From Anaeramoeba flamelloides (lineage: Eukaryota > Metamonada > Anaeramoebidae), in NCBI GenBank assembly GCA_027625915.1, contig JANTQA010000023.1, positions 2,976,001 to 3,040,000 of the forward strand: 64,000 nt of DNA, written 5' to 3'. This document shows positions 30,771 through 43,189 of this stretch, in pieces. The notes under the pieces are model-generated. The model was not told the origin of the DNA, did no database searches, and was given only the letters and a program-made list of their open reading frames with translations. The translations under genes and the position numbers were made by a program. How positions within the stretch are numbered: the stretch's first letter is position 1; every line of letters starts with the position of its first letter.

Positions 30771-32189
30771 TTAAATATATCATTTAAATAATCTATTTTG
30801 AATTCAAATTGGTATTATTATTTATTCAGTAGTTAAATTTAATTCATTTTTCTAAATTATCTACAGAGAATTTTTTTTTTTTTTTTTTTTTTTCTGAATT
30901 AAATTTCTTTTTATTCACTGAAATTATCATATTTTCAATTTTAAATTCTGTTTTTTTAATAAGGGTTATTTTATTTATGTTTGCTTTACATATACAGGCA
31001 ATTCATGAATTAATCCAAGAATATAAATAAATTAAAGTTTATATATCATAATAATATATTTCGAAAACATATACCAAAAATTTTATGATAAAAGATTTAA
31101 ATAATAAATTCTAAACTATTTTTTCAGGGGGGGCTATTGAATAGTCGTTTAAAGTTGTTATATTTTTCTTTAGATAAAAATTTGTAGCTATGAAAGTTAT
31201 TATAAAAAGCCATTTTCTAGTTTTCAAAAAATGTGAAAAAAAATACAAAAAAAAAAATGTTTTTATCAAATTATTATGTTTTATTCACAAGGATAACTTT
31301 TAACAATTTATCATATATTTGAAATTAAAAATTTGATTTTGAATTTTTTATATTTGTATTTACTAATTCCAAAAAGTCCTCAAAAAGGTGTTTTGAAAAT
31401 TTACAATTTCAAATTAATATAAAAATATTTTTTTCCAAGTAAAATATTTGTGATATTTTTTGAAAAAAATGGTTAAAATTCTCCTCATTGAAATAAAATT
31501 GTGTTTTTTAAAAAAAAAAATATTAAATTTAATACAGTTTATCTTATTTAACCAGAATAATTATCTCAAAAAGAAAAAAAAAACAAATATAGATAAATTA
31601 AAATTTGTTAAAAAAGTCTATTTCTTCTGATAATATAAAGAGAAATTGGTTATAAATTGAGAAAAAAATTCTTATAAAGAAATAAAAAAGAATAAATTTA
31701 TTTTTTCGAAAAATGGATAAAAAAATCGGTCTTCCTGGGACAAATTTCTTTTCTGGGTTTTTTATTCAATCAGAATTTTTTGGTATTGTATATAAGCAAA
31801 ATTTGTCCAAGAGGATAGGGTCAATAAAATATTATTAAGTTTTGCCATGTTTGTGATAAATAATCTTTGATGTGCAGTTGTTTTATACTGTGAAATATAT
31901 AATTAAAACTAAATTTAATTTATTTAAATACTGAACAAAAATGTTGTGATCAGAAATTCTCAAGATATCAAAAAAAGAAAAGGTATTTCTGATTTGTGAT
32001 TATAAAAATTTGTTTTTTATTTTTCCCTGTTATTTTCTAAATAATAATGTCAATTTTTAATTCAAGTTCCCAAAATCATTGAAAACTTATTATTAGTTGA
32101 AAAAATAACTACAGAGTTCAAAAAGTATATTAGAAATATTTTTTTGAAAAGAATTAATTAAGATTATAGTAGGGAAAAAAATACTGGGC
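30771..32189. other. AT-rich intergenic DNA
   Basis: A/T runs including a long poly-T near 30867-30893, and a GGGGGG spot near 31129. No gene seen. Confidence 0.4.
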
Positions 32190-32650
32190 ATGAAAAAAAT
32201 CCCGGACAAGATTTTTAATTGTGAGTATTAGTAAAATTTTTGTCTAATTTCATACAATTTCAATGAAATCCTTATTATAAATAACCAAATTTTTTATGAA
32301 CCAAGTAATAAACCTACCTAAAGTCCATCAAAGTAAGGTGTCTCTAGAATACTCAAGTAATTGTTTGATAGCCTAATGATGATCAACTTTTTTTGAAAAA
32401 CAATTGAGTTTTATCGAGGTTTACTAAGAGTTTGGAAAATGATAATTTTTCTTTTTGTTTTTTGATTGATTGAATGGTGTTTTTAACAAGTGTGATTTTA
32501 CCAATCATCTTCTAATAAGTGGGGGGGGGGGTTATAATTGAAAAAGTTTGATTCTTAAAAAAAGGAATTTGATTGTAAATAAATGAAATTACACAATAAT
32601 TTTACTAATATTCACAATTAAAAATCTTGTCCGGGATTTTTTTCACTGCT
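32190..32650. mobile_element. MITE related to family P (divergent member)
   Basis: Inverted ends share GAAAAAAATCCCGGACAAG and ATTTTTAATTGTGA, and the body retains blocks seen in family P (TAGAATACTCAAGTAATTG, CTTCTAATAAGT). Length is also about 460 bp. The outermost bases differ between the two ends, so exact limits and target duplication are unclear. An 11-base G run sits inside (32521-32531). Confidence 0.62.
32521..32531. repeat. Poly-G tract
   Basis: Eleven consecutive G in DNA of about 20% G+C. Confidence 0.9.
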
Positions 32651-32654
32651 CTAC

Positions 32655-33289
32655 TTTTTGGAATTGGTGGTAAGAATAACAATGATTCGTAATTTTTTTA
32701 ACAATGATTTGTTTTTAATTTAATAATTCATATTGTGTTTTTTCGAAAAACACAAGAATAGCAAGGAATAGAATTACCTACTCTGAAATCTAGAAGTACA
32801 ATAAAGAGGGTGTTTGTTTATGGTTAGTTTTGTTTCTTCAAAAAGTAAATAAACTATGTGTGAAAAAAAGTTAAAGAGGGTTTTTAATTAGTAAATCTTA
32901 TTGAAAATGAAAAGTATAATCAATTCCAAGAAGAAAAATTAACTCCAAAGAATAATACCTTAAATAATGGTCAACTGAACTTACAACCATATTTTAGATC
33001 TACTTTTATATCGAAATATAAACAGTGGTTTTGAGTAATTTTTTGGATCCTCAAAAATAGTCAAATTTTTTCAATAAATTTTTTATATATGATCAATCAA
33101 AATAAAAATTCAAACTAATTAGATAGTCTGCAAAAAACTTTTCTTCTTTTTATTCCCCATTTTTGCCTTTAAACATTGATTTTTTTCTTTTTTAATTGAT
33201 CTTATTTAAGAACTACGTGTCGGATTCAACAATTTTTCTCTAAAGCTTTTGGTTCAATTCTATTTGAAAAGTAAAGTTAAGATCTTCAA
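32655..33289. other. AT-rich intergenic DNA
   Basis: No coding signal seen. Confidence 0.4.
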
Positions 33290-33400
33290 AATATTCTCCA
33301 ATTTGGATCGAAAAATCATTTTTTTGTCATTTTTTTGATGAAAAATGAAAAAGAAAAATTGAGATACTTAGCTTCGAACACCTTGTTAAGGAACGTAAAA
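33290..33400 (+). repeat. Family K fragment
   Basis: It closely resembles the reverse complement of about 49675-49800 (shared CAAAATATTCTCCAATTTGG, AACACCTTGTTAAGG and AATGAAAAAGAAAAA). In this copy the frame is not maintained. Confidence 0.6.
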
Positions 33401-33510
33401 ATGAAAAAGAAAAATAACAACAAGTTTCTTGAAGATAAAAATTGAAGATCTTGTTGATAATTTCAAATACTCTCTCTAATAACCAACTCTAACTTTCAAA
33501 GATTACATTG

Positions 33511-33714
33511 TTAGGATTTATTAATCTTTGGGTTTCCAAAATTGTTCCACTTGTTCCATAAATTATAGCAATTCTTACAAAAGTATTGCAATTTTCCTTG
33601 TGATTTTGAATTTTTTTCTCTTCTTTTCTTTTTCTTTTTGGGAAAAACTGAATTTCCCCCCATGCTTCTGAGGATAATATTTCCTCGAATTGTTTTTTGA
33701 TCAAAATGATCCAT
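33511..33714 (-). CDS. Small ORF, 67 aa, member of a duplicated locus (H1)
   Basis: ATG at 33714 opens MDHFDQKTIRGNIILRSMGG, followed by a basic Lys run and a single Cys pair (YFCKNCYNLWNKW). No family is recognised. The start of this ORF and about 260 bp upstream of it are repeated at 48195-48545, where the homologous ORF (MDYIVPQTIQGDILS) ends after 15 codons. Conservation that includes the upstream region suggests a duplicated gene or a mobile unit rather than random ORFs. Confidence 0.4.
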   Translation of the reverse strand: MDHFDQKTIRGNIILRSMGGNSVFPKKKKKRREKNSKSQGKLQYFCKNCYNLWNKWNNFGNPKINKS

Positions 33715-33754
33715 GCCAAACGCACTTCACATTATTTTGGTGTTTTCTAGTTAG

Positions 33755-33975
33755 GTTTTTTTTTGTTTGGATCGTGTCTTTCAAAACCCAATTTGCTGTG
33801 TCAATGTAAATTGGGTTGAGGCTTTGTGGGAAAGGTTTTGAAGTTTTTTTCATGAAAGGATCTTTTCGAAATTAAATTTGCAAAACGAGTCTTTTTTTAT
33901 TTAAAAAAAAATTATTATGTCAGTTGGAAAAAATGATCATTTTTTTTTGGGAAAAGTGAATTTTAGAAGATTTAT
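33755..33975. repeat. Upstream repeat H1 (partner at 48195-48420, inverted)
   Basis: It shares TTGTTTGGATCGT, GGGTTGAGG-like, GGTTTTG and TTTCATGAAAGGATC, and GTTGGAAAAAATGATC, in order with the reverse complement of 48195-48420. It lies just upstream of the ORF at 33511-33714. Confidence 0.68.
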
Positions 33976-34081
33976 TCAAACACCAAACACATTATCGTAG
34001 TCATTATTCAAAATTTTGTTTGTTTTCAAATGAACAAACTTTTTCATCAAAAATTTTTCACTTTCCTAATTTTTGATCTCT

Positions 34082-34180
34082 TAGAACAATTTTTAAAACC
34101 TTCTCATCTTAACCCCACAACCAAAAAAAAATCACTTAGTCGTACCGGCAATGTATAAAGGTTTTAAAAATTGTTCTAAA
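34082..34180. repeat. 22-bp perfect inverted repeat (stem-loop)
   Basis: The left arm TTAGAACAATTTTTAAAACC plus TT, and its exact complement near 34158-34180, surround a ~55-base loop with a GC-richer core TTAGTCGTACCGGCAATG. It could be a terminator-like or RNA structure, or a worn MITE. Confidence 0.6.
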
Positions 34181-34611
34181 AAGTTATTTTCTCAAAAAGT
34201 CGATTTTTGCCAACGTTCTTTGTCATTTCGAGATACGAGAAGAGACCAAAATTTACGCAAAAAATGACATTTTTTGGTTCTTAGATCTCACCGAAGAAAA
34301 TTTTGTGAGAGTTACAAACCTACAGAACACGATTGGAACACACTTGACCTGGAATTTCAATATGAAACGTAGTTCTTAACATTTTCAAGTTTTATCAAGT
34401 TTCCCAATTAAAAATCCTTTTGAAGTTTTTTTCCTCTTTCAATCTTTACACATTTACTTTACATAGTTTTTAATTGGGAACTTTAAAGAAAACTAAACCA
34501 AAAATCAATTCAAAGAAGAAATACTTTTACTTTGAAGAATAATTAATGTTTTATTTTTGACAGAATCGTTTAATATCATCCATATCTAAATTACCAACAC
34601 ACATTGAATAA
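34181..34611. other. AT-rich DNA with a small inverted repeat
   Basis: CCCAATTAAAAA (about 34390) and TTTTTAATTGGGAAC (about 34470) are inverted. They resemble inner sequence of family P ends. No gene seen. Confidence 0.4.
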
Positions 34612-34790
34612 AATTTTCATTCAGTTTCCCTAAAAAATATTTTTCTTGAATCTTGTATATTATCAAATTTTTAAATGGCAAAGAAGCTTAAATTATGAAA
34701 TTAGCCTTTTTAGAATTGGGATTTATGATGCATTATTTTTAATTCTTGGGATGGTGTTTTTTTTCGAAAGCTTACTGAAAATTTTATTCT
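34612..34790. mobile_element. Family J inverted-repeat element, copy 1
   Basis: The left end AAATTTTCATTCAGTTTCCC and the right end (complement of AAAATTTTCAGTAAGCTTTC) enclose about 180 bp without coding content. Confidence 0.5.
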
Positions 34791-36658
34791 TTATTATTTT
34801 TTAATTAACAGTAAATCCAACTTTCCTAAATCGAAAATCCGAGTCTACGGTTGTTTCTCTATTCGAAAAAATTGAAATTTTTCAGATTAAGAAATCCATT
34901 TTTGGAAAGGTGAATGAAAATTTTTAATATTTATGTTGGCAAGAAATTGTAAATTTAGATCTTATTGATACTGAAATTCTGTTTAGTGGTTTTGAACACA
35001 ACAAAAATATTCAACTTTTCAACAACTATTTGATAAGATAATTTTCTAATTCGGAAAAAATTGTTTTTCTCGAACAAAAATCAGTTTTTTTCAGATTATA
35101 AAGAAAAAGGTGTTACAAAGTCAATAGAAAATCAACATTGAAGACATTTGTTAATTCTACTTTTTTTAAATTTCAAGACTCTATTTAATTGGAATTTAAC
35201 AAGAAATTTTCTACAAGAAATCAGTTGCGAATTAACAAAACAAATCTTTGAGAGTTTGTTTTTATTCAACTTTGGAAAAACCTTTCAACCAATGAGTAAT
35301 AATTAACCATTATTTAAGTGAAAAGTAAAAAGGTTACATTTAATATTTTAAAAGTGCTTGATAAGATTAGTCAAGCAAAAGGACTCCCCAAAAGATCTTC
35401 TTACTAAAACTTTTTATATTAAATATTTCCCTTTGTTTTCCTATATTATTTTTTATACTATTACAAGATCTATTACCAATTGGTAAAAAAGTGTCATTCT
35501 AATGTTATTAAAAGGTGAAAATTATTGTCGAAAAATTATGTTGATGTAGATTGGTATTTTTTTTTCATAATCAAAAATTCTTGGGATTTAGAGTTAATTT
35601 TCAGTAATTTTGGAACTAGATAAGTGGTTTAACATAATTTCTGATTTTTCATTTTTGTCAGAAGAGAAAACACTTTTTCTCAACAAAAAACCACAACCAA
35701 GAATTTGGAATTCTTCTTTTTTAGGAAAATCCAATTTGAAGAACAGGTGCTTCACACTCCCTTATTGATTTTCTCAATTATATTTTTTTTTTAAAGGGTT
35801 TTCGTGTTCATTTATGCTTTAATTGCTTTTTAATAACTTTACTAGAAAAGTTTTCTTTTGGCAAAAACTGATAGATCTACAAATTTTGCAAAACCAATAA
35901 ATAACTTATTTTAGAATCAACCTGAGAGGAGTCTGTACTTAGGGTAAATCTTAGTGACAAAAAAATTTTTACTTTTACTTTTATGAGTTTTGAGTTTTGA
36001 CAAGGTACATTCAAGAACTTTATGAATCCAGAGTACGTATTCTTTTCAATTTCTTATCTCAACACTAAGATTATAGTTTACAAGACAAAAATAATTTTTT
36101 ATTCAACTTTTGAAAGACTTCAATTATTTGGAAATAGTAGAAAATAATTCCAAAAAAAGACAATATTATTCCACTTTTATTTAAAAAACATAATAAAAAG
36201 ATTTTGTATTCTGAAAGCAAGCCCATTACCGTTGTTGAGGTGTGTTTATGAGAGTTTTTTCTCAATTTTGTTTCCAGAAGAACAAAATTGTGCAAATTTC
36301 CAAAATTTTAATCACATAATACAATATACTAAAGAAAAGTTCATGAATTGAAAAGATCTTTTTAATAATTATCAACAAACCTGAGATATTTTGAGAAAGA
36401 GTAGATTTTTTTGATACTTATTTTGAGGTATTAAAAAGAGTACATTTTGCTCTCAAACATTAAAACATTTTTCACAAACTTCAGTATTGAAAAAAAGTCG
36501 AGAAAGTCAACAAAGTTCTAGTTTGCTTGGGTGGCTAGATTGGAGGTTAAAAATTTCAATTCAATTGTCACTGAAAAAGAGAATGTTTTTTAAAAAAAAA
36601 ATCATTATTTTTTACTTCTTTTCTATAATTTTTTTTTTAAACATAAAAGCGTAACAAA
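34791..36658. other. AT-rich intergenic DNA
   Basis: No gene was recognised. Scattered fragments of the GAATGAAAATTTT type (family J) are present near 34905. A minus-strand open frame at 36071-36295 lacks any feature I can use. Confidence 0.4.
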
Positions 36659-37737
36659 ATGACCTCATTGGCATATTCCAAAAAAGAAATCAAATTAAGA
36701 ATGAAACAAATTGATTTTACACCATCACCTATTTGCTTTATTGATGAGTCTTTGAAATTTCTTTGTTTTAATGAGCCATTCAGACAAACCCTCAATTATT
36801 CTAAAAAAAATTTAAAAAAACAAACACTCGTTACAATTTCTGATGGTAATATTTCCCATTTCTACAACAAGACCCTTTTTCTCAATAATTTTGACTAAAT
36901 TCTTCATTTGATAAATAAAATCTGATAAAAAAATTCAAATTTCTTAAAAACCTTTAGCAACCACAAAAAATAAATTAAAATCGCTGTACGATCAATTTTC
37001 AAAGTAAGAAACTCCAAAATAAAGATTCTTTTTCGTTTTTAACAAAAGAAAAAAAATCTCTTCTCATTTTAAAATTTTTTTTTTAATTTTTGGTCTTGAA
37101 AATCACAATTTAAAGAATAACAAAAGGAGAAAACTTTTCCTACAATTGTTACCTGAATACAGGAAACAATCAACAACTTCGTGCCAAAATTAAGGTCTTG
37201 GTATATCTTGTAGGATCGAAATATCGGTATCAATTAAGTCTCAAACCAACTGAAGAAAAAGATCAGGCGCAAATATACAAGAAAAGCAATGGGCTTCTGG
37301 AAAAAGAGGAAGTTAGTTCACTAGCTGGTAACTTGAAGTTTTCTTTTCTAACAAGATCTTCCTCTTGTAGCTCAACAAAATTCTCACAAGATTCTCTGGA
37401 TTCCAAAAAATCAAGTGTTCGGAAATCAAATCACAAATCTCTTAATCAGCTCCTTTCTCTTGAAGGTAAGATTCTCTCACTTTTGTCTTCTTTTTTTTTC
37501 CTTACTGAGCACCAAAAATTCAACGCCTTAACTGGTCATTGAAGATCCCAAAATCAGAAAAATCTGATATTCATCAAAAAATTTTTTCACATCGCTTTCG
37601 CGACTGAACTTGACACACTAGTCATCCCAAAAGATGGTAACTGAAAAAATTAATTTCTTTCTAATTTTACAGGATTAAAAAACCAGTATTGTCATTTAAA
37701 TAGTAAAAGTTGTCCAAAAGAATCTTTTCAAATTTAA
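36659..37737 (+). CDS. PAS-like domain protein, multi-exon
   Basis: The start codon at 36659 follows GCGTAACAAA. Exon 1 (to 36845, donor GATG|GTAATA) encodes MTSLAYSKKEIKLRMKQIDF then TPSPICFIDESLKFLCFN, followed by EPFRQTLNYSKKNL. This matches the opening strands and helices of a PAS sensor fold ('sp.p...id....l..N..f...l.y'). Exon 2 (37127-37465, donor GAAG|GTAAGA) continues in phase with ENFSYNCYLNTGNNQ and RAKIKVLVYLVGSKYRYQL, then a Ser-rich stretch. A third coding stretch (about 37545-37636) contains FFHIAFATELDTLVIPKD, and a 36-bp intron joins it to GLKNQYCHLNSKSCPKE and a TAA at 37735-37737. The exon 2/3 junction does not fit in phase, so one boundary is wrong, an exon is missed or the gene is decaying. 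Function beyond a possible sensor role is unknown. Confidence 0.5.
37637..37672 (+). other. Putative 36-bp intron
   Basis: It starts GTAACTG and ends CTAATTTTACAG, with the branch-like CTAAT close to the acceptor. Removing it keeps the frame open (PKD-G-LKNQYC). Very short for a spliceosomal intron. Confidence 0.45.
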
Positions 37738-38086
37738 ATTTGATCAATGCAATTTGAAAAAAAAAGGCAAAAAAGTAAAATAAAAAAAATTAATATTTTG
37801 CTAAAGTCCAGATTGAAAATTGATTTTTTGGAAATACGATGGACTGGTAGGCATTAATTTTTCCTTGAAAAAGTAAGTGAAGAAATAGAGTGATTGTTTT
37901 TTGTTTGTCAATAAATTGAAAAAAACAAAAATTTGTATCAAAAAATTACTTTTCAAAGTTAAAAAGTGTGATTAAAAAAAGGAATCCAAAAAGTAAAATA
38001 TGTCAAGATGAGCCCAGTCATTTTAATAAAGTAAACGCTTTTATTTCATGAGATTGTCAAAATTAAAACTTTTTGAAAGTTTAATC
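37738..38086. other. AT-rich intergenic DNA
   Basis: Nothing seen. Confidence 0.4.
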
Positions 38087-38215
38087 GGTATTTGAATTAT
38101 AAATGCGAAAAAATTTTCACTTCCTATTCCTTTTCCTTTTTCAAAAATAGAGTTTTCAAAGGAATACGTTGTAATTTGTACTTTCCATTTGAAAAAGAAA
38201 CAGGAAAAATGGAAT
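38087..38215. mobile_element. Family E element, copy (worn right end)
   Basis: GGTATTTGAATTATAAATGC, then ATTTTCACTTCC and a TTTCAAAGGAATACG block. The right arm is recognisable only as GAAACAGGAAAAATGG. Confidence 0.5.
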
Positions 38216-38629
38216 TTAAGGAGATATATACATCATAAGACATGATAAAACTTTGAGAGAGATGAGAAAAGAGTATTTTATTTTAGTGGTATGTGATCGT
38301 AGATTCTCTAAAAATTTTTTCAAAAAAATTATTTGATATTGATAAATTCAAAGAAATATCATAAAATTTTTAATTTTTTTTCCCCTTTTAATCTTTTTTT
38401 TACTCAAGATTTGATTAAAACATTCTCTTTTTTTAAATGAGAAGAAACTTTGAATAATTGATTGATCTTTCAAAAGATTCTTTCTCTTAAGTTTTTTTAT
38501 TAGTTGGGTTAACTGATGACAAAATGGAAATTGAAGTAAAAATTTTATTCAATTTATTTCAATTTATCAGTATTTTTTTTTTTTTTTACTAATGTTAAAC
38601 AATACTGTTAATTTTATAATAAAAATATT
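38216..38629. other. AT-rich intergenic DNA
   Basis: Nothing seen apart from poly-T near 38573-38587. Confidence 0.4.
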
Positions 38630-38840
38630 AAAATTTTCATTCAACTTTCCAAATTATTTCACTTTCCAAGAATTAATCACATAATCCTCAAGTTCCCAAG
38701 TATGGGGGGGGGGGGGGGGTTAATAATTTAAATTTGTTCTTTTAAGGATTAAAATTGTTTACAGAAGTAAACGTTTGAAAAATTAGATTATTAATAAAAT
38801 ATTTTTTGGGAAAAATGAATGAAAATTTTGACCCATTTAT
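38630..38840. mobile_element. Family J element, copy 2
   Basis: The left end AAATTTTCATTCAACTTTCC and the right end AAAAATGAATGAAAATTTTG (inverted) enclose about 210 bp. It includes a 16-base G run. Confidence 0.5.
38704..38719. repeat. Poly-G tract (16 G)
   Basis: Sixteen consecutive G, the longest G/C homopolymer in the window. Confidence 0.92.
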
Positions 38841-41703
38841 TGAGAAACAAACAGTAAAAAAAAAGAGAGAAAAGAATTGATAAAATTGGTTCAATTTTTT
38901 TTTTTATTAATATTTAGATAGTTATTTTTTTGGGGGAAGATAATTTTAGATTCTTAGAATAAAACTTATAGCTATTTTGTGGTTTAAAACTTGATAAAAT
39001 ATAATCATATTCACTTCTCCAATCTCACCAAATCCAAGTGTTTAAAACCCTAACCAGATATGTTTTGGGATAATTATTATTTTTTGGAATCCTTCTAGCG
39101 ATTAAAGTCCGATTCGTATTTACTTTTGTGATTCTCCCAATTTTATTTTTGTTGTTCTTTTTAAACAAAATCCATTTATCCCAAATGTCACTGATAAAAA
39201 AATATTTCTTATTTTTTTTTGTTGTAATGATTAAAAAAATTCAAAAATGATGAAACAATAAAAATGAAAAAATTAAATGACACAATAGAATATTGAGATA
39301 AGGATAAAAGATAAGTTATTCAATATTTGAAACACTATTTTAAGCAATTCAACTCAACATTCTATTGTGAAAATTTCTTTGAGACTTTTGAAAAAAAAAT
39401 TTAAAAAATCTAATGAATGAAGCACTTTAAATAATAATAATCAAGGAGTTACAAACCAAAGGAAAAAATGTCATTTTGTGATCCTCTTCAAAATTGCAAA
39501 AAAGAGAAAAAAATTTTTCTTTAACGTGACTACTCCCTGAAAATAAACACTTTTAATTGCAAAATAAAAGGATCAAAATTTTATCTCAGCATTCTATAAA
39601 AAAAATCAAAAAACAAGAATTTAAACAAACCACCAAAGTCTATAATTCAAAAAGAAAATAATAATAATCTAAACTTGTTTATGGAGTTCAAAAATTTGAA
39701 ATTTTACTTTGATCTCTTTAATATTTTTTTTGGAAAGCTGTCTGAAAATTTTTTTCGATTTATTTTTCAACAAACAGCAGATTTTACTTTTATCATTATC
39801 TGAAAAAGGAAAATGAAAAGGAAGTGAAATTTTTTTAACATTTCATATGCAAATACACACAACTCAGTAAATTTTTTTCAAAAAATAATCTCTAAATTTT
39901 TTATTTTTGAAATAAACTGACATAATAAACAGTATTATACAACAATTTCAAAAAGGTTCTAAACTTTATTAGATATTAATAGGAATTGAAATAAAATGAA
40001 AATTTTCTATTTTATTTTTCTCATTTTTACTTGTAAAATTTTTGAAAATTTTATATTACTTAGTCGATAGATTATTTTAATCTATTTTTTAAAGTCTAAA
40101 AAGAATCAAAATTTTCAATTTTAAAATAAAATCAAAATATTTCAATCAAAAGATATTACTAAATTAAATTGTAAAAATGATTTTTTTTCTGTTTTTCGAA
40201 TATTTTTTATCATTTTATTTTTTTTTAATAATTGGGTTTTAATAGAATTTTCGGTTTTTTTCTGTAAATTTTTTCAACATTTATTCTTTTTTCTTAACTT
40301 AATGTTCGATCAAAAATCGATTCATTGTAACTAATTTCAAAAAAAAAAAAAAAAAAAAAAAGGGGGTGTTTTTTTTAAAAGTTGGTAATTTTGAAAAAGG
40401 CGGATATTCCAACCTTAATGAGTTTAATAGATGTCTTTTCATAATTACAGAAAATTATCATAACTTTGTAAAAAAATATTTTATATAAGATATATAACTA
40501 AAACCCTATATGTAGTTTTGGAAAACTTTAATTTTCAGAATTTATTTTTTCCTTGGCGCGCAGTATGGTTTTAACTTTGAAACATTTTTTAGGTTTTGTT
40601 TAGTTTATTGTTTCTTGGCTTATAATTCATCATTTTATCAAATGACCCAGTTTTGATATTTGCTTTTGTTTAACTTTCCCTTTTTTCTGTATATTTCTAT
40701 TTTTATTTTTGGTTTTTTTCTCTTTTTCTTACTAATTGATCTTCCTTCTGGTTTTAGTTTGTCAACTTTTTTGTTCCTAAAAAGGCTGTTCAGTTTTTGA
40801 TCTAGAGATGTGAATTTGTGATATAACTTTTTGTTTTTCAGAATGAGTGATCATTTTTTAAAGTAGAAAAGAGAAAAATAAGTGAAAATTTGGTTCTTGA
40901 ATGAAAAATAATTTTAGAAAAAATATGAAATCTAGTCTAAAGCATTAAATTGAAAATAATAAATTATTCTTAGTTATTTTTTTTTATCAAAATTGTGGTT
41001 CCATGATTTTTACAAGAATTTTTTAAAAGTTTCAAGATTTTAACAATAATCATCAACATAAAAACCAAAAGACTGATTAATTTTATTTCCTTTATATAAA
41101 AGTGGTTATAACATCAATATATTTGAATATTTCAGAAATAATTTGCCAAAAAAATCTATTTGTTAATTATTACATTTTTTACAAAAAATCAAAAAATTTT
41201 CACAACTATTCTACATTTCTAGGGAAATTTTGAAAATATTTTTTTTGCAGCTTTGGACTCTGAATATTGATGTCTCAACATTTAATTTTTGTTTGGAAAT
41301 GCAGCTTTTTTCTAAAATTCTTCGGGATATTTTATTAACAAGAGGATCTGTTTTAATTGATGAGATCAACTAATCAGTAATATTTTTCAAATCAATTTTT
41401 TAGAGACATTTGAAATCATGTAACATTCATTTGATTTACATTCAATAGTAACAGACTTTAATTTTATACTTATTCCTAGTAAAACCTAATCCCTTAAATT
41501 ACAAAATAATAAATTTGATATAACATAATTTTTAAAAAAAAACTTTCGGAAATTATTTACAATTGATTTTTAATTAACACATGTGAATGTTTTATTTTTT
41601 TTTTTGTTTTTGTTTGATCATAAAATCTTGAAATTTTATTGAATAAAATATTTTTTTTTTTTGTTTAATTTATTCTTCTTCTTGTATTAACCAAACTTAA
41701 TAG
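38841..41703. other. Long AT-rich stretch before the coiled-coil exon
   Basis: It contains a family E fragment (about 39775-39862), poly-A near 40340-40361 followed by GGGGG, and a K-repeat fragment near 41235-41470. Upstream exons of the 41704-42155 gene should lie in the right part. A short MSDHFLK after a CAG near 40842 is a candidate start, but it is too weak to call. Confidence 0.4.
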
Positions 41704-42155
41704 ACAATAATTATGAAGATAAATTTGAAAATGAATCAAGTGAAATGAAAACATTGTCAATGAATGTTAAAGATGTGTCTGTAGTTAAGAATTTATTATT
41801 AAGGATAACAAATTTGGAAAAGATATTTGAAGATTACATTGCTACAAAAAACGATCAAATCATTAAAGGCCTCCAACAACAAAAAAACATACGAGAACAA
41901 GAAAAAAATCGATTTGGCCAACTAGAAAAACATTTAAAAAGAAGATTGTTTGCGATTGAAAATGAAAGAACAATCCTAGAAAATTTAGAAAAGGAAAATA
42001 AATTATTAAAAGAAAAAATAAGGAAAGCGCAGCCTCTATTATACGAATTCATGATTTTACCTATTGAAATTCAAAAAATTTATTCCTGTAAAAATAAAAA
42101 ACAAGTGAAGGAAACAGTACTTAAAACGAAAGAAAAAACAAAAGAAAATCTTTAA
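41704..42155 (+). CDS. Coiled-coil protein, last exon
   Basis: It opens after a TTAATAG acceptor (41702-41703) with NNYEDKFENESSEMKTLSMN and runs 150 codons to a TAA. Residues from about KNLLLRITNLEKIFEDYI to ENLEKENKLLKEKIRK show heptad-spaced Leu/Ile typical of a coiled coil. The tail is Lys-rich (KETVLKTKEKTKENL). No family is recognised; it could be a cytoskeletal or tethering protein. Earlier exons were not found. Confidence 0.55.
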
Positions 42156-43189
42156 AAAACCTACCCTTGATAAAGATCTTTTTTTCATTTTTAATGAAAT
42201 TTATTCCTTATTATAATCAGAATTTTTTCATCGGAATTTTTATAATGTAAATAAAATAAAGAGAAAAAAAAAGGAGTTTCCATTCTAGTTTATATTTCAG
42301 TTTTAATTGTTTATTTATTTTAAATTATTTATCAAAACTAAAATTCAAATTTAAAAAAAAAAGTTAAAAGAGTTTTATGGGTTACAATAATAGACTTTTT
42401 CATTCAATTTATAAATAATTTTGAATTTTCAAAAAAGAATTATCAATTTCATTTTCAAATTAAATTATACAAAACTAGTGTTAATAGTTTCTCAAAATAA
42501 TTATATTTTGAGATGCATATTTTTTAAAAAAATTTGTATTTTAAATAATTATTAAAAATAAACGAATAAACATAAAGAATAAATATTATTTTAATAGTTA
42601 AAAATTAAAAATTATAAGTATTATCTCTTCAAAAATTAACTCTTAATGAATCTTCAGATTTTATGAATTCTCTATTTTTTTTTATAATTCTTAGGTTAGT
42701 CTTTAAATAAAATTTGGAAATAAAAAGTTTTTTGTGAAGTAGATCCCTTCCAGGTTAAAACAAGAATTTTTAAATTTTATTTTTCTAGTATTTTATTTTG
42801 GATAAAAATAAAAAAAAAAAAAAACAGTGAAAAATCATAACTACCAATTAAGCATTTATCCATTTAATCAAATCTCAACCAATTTCATTTTAATTGAAAA
42901 AATTCCAGTTTTTATTAATAAATCAGCTTTTAAATTCAAACATTTAGGGGTTTAAAAATATAAAAAAAAAACTAAACTCAATTTCACTCAAATGTGATCA
43001 GCCAAAAATGAACAATCGACTTTTTTTAAGAATAAATAAAAATACAATTTCTTAGATATAAGATTAATAATAAACTTCTGATTAGAGTTGATATTTATAA
43101 AAAAAAAAATACTTGAACAAGCTCAATTTCAAAATAAAAATCAAACATTGTTAAAAAATTTTTTCGTTGGGGTTTCTTGTAAAAATTTC
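42156..43189. other. AT-rich intergenic DNA
   Basis: No gene seen. AATAAA-rich sequence directly after the stop could provide 3'-end signals. Confidence 0.4.

Noticed and set aside
36071-36295. 74-codon open frame on the minus strand
   Set aside because: Hydrophobic reading of AT-rich DNA without an ATG start or motif; no neighbouring exon could be linked.
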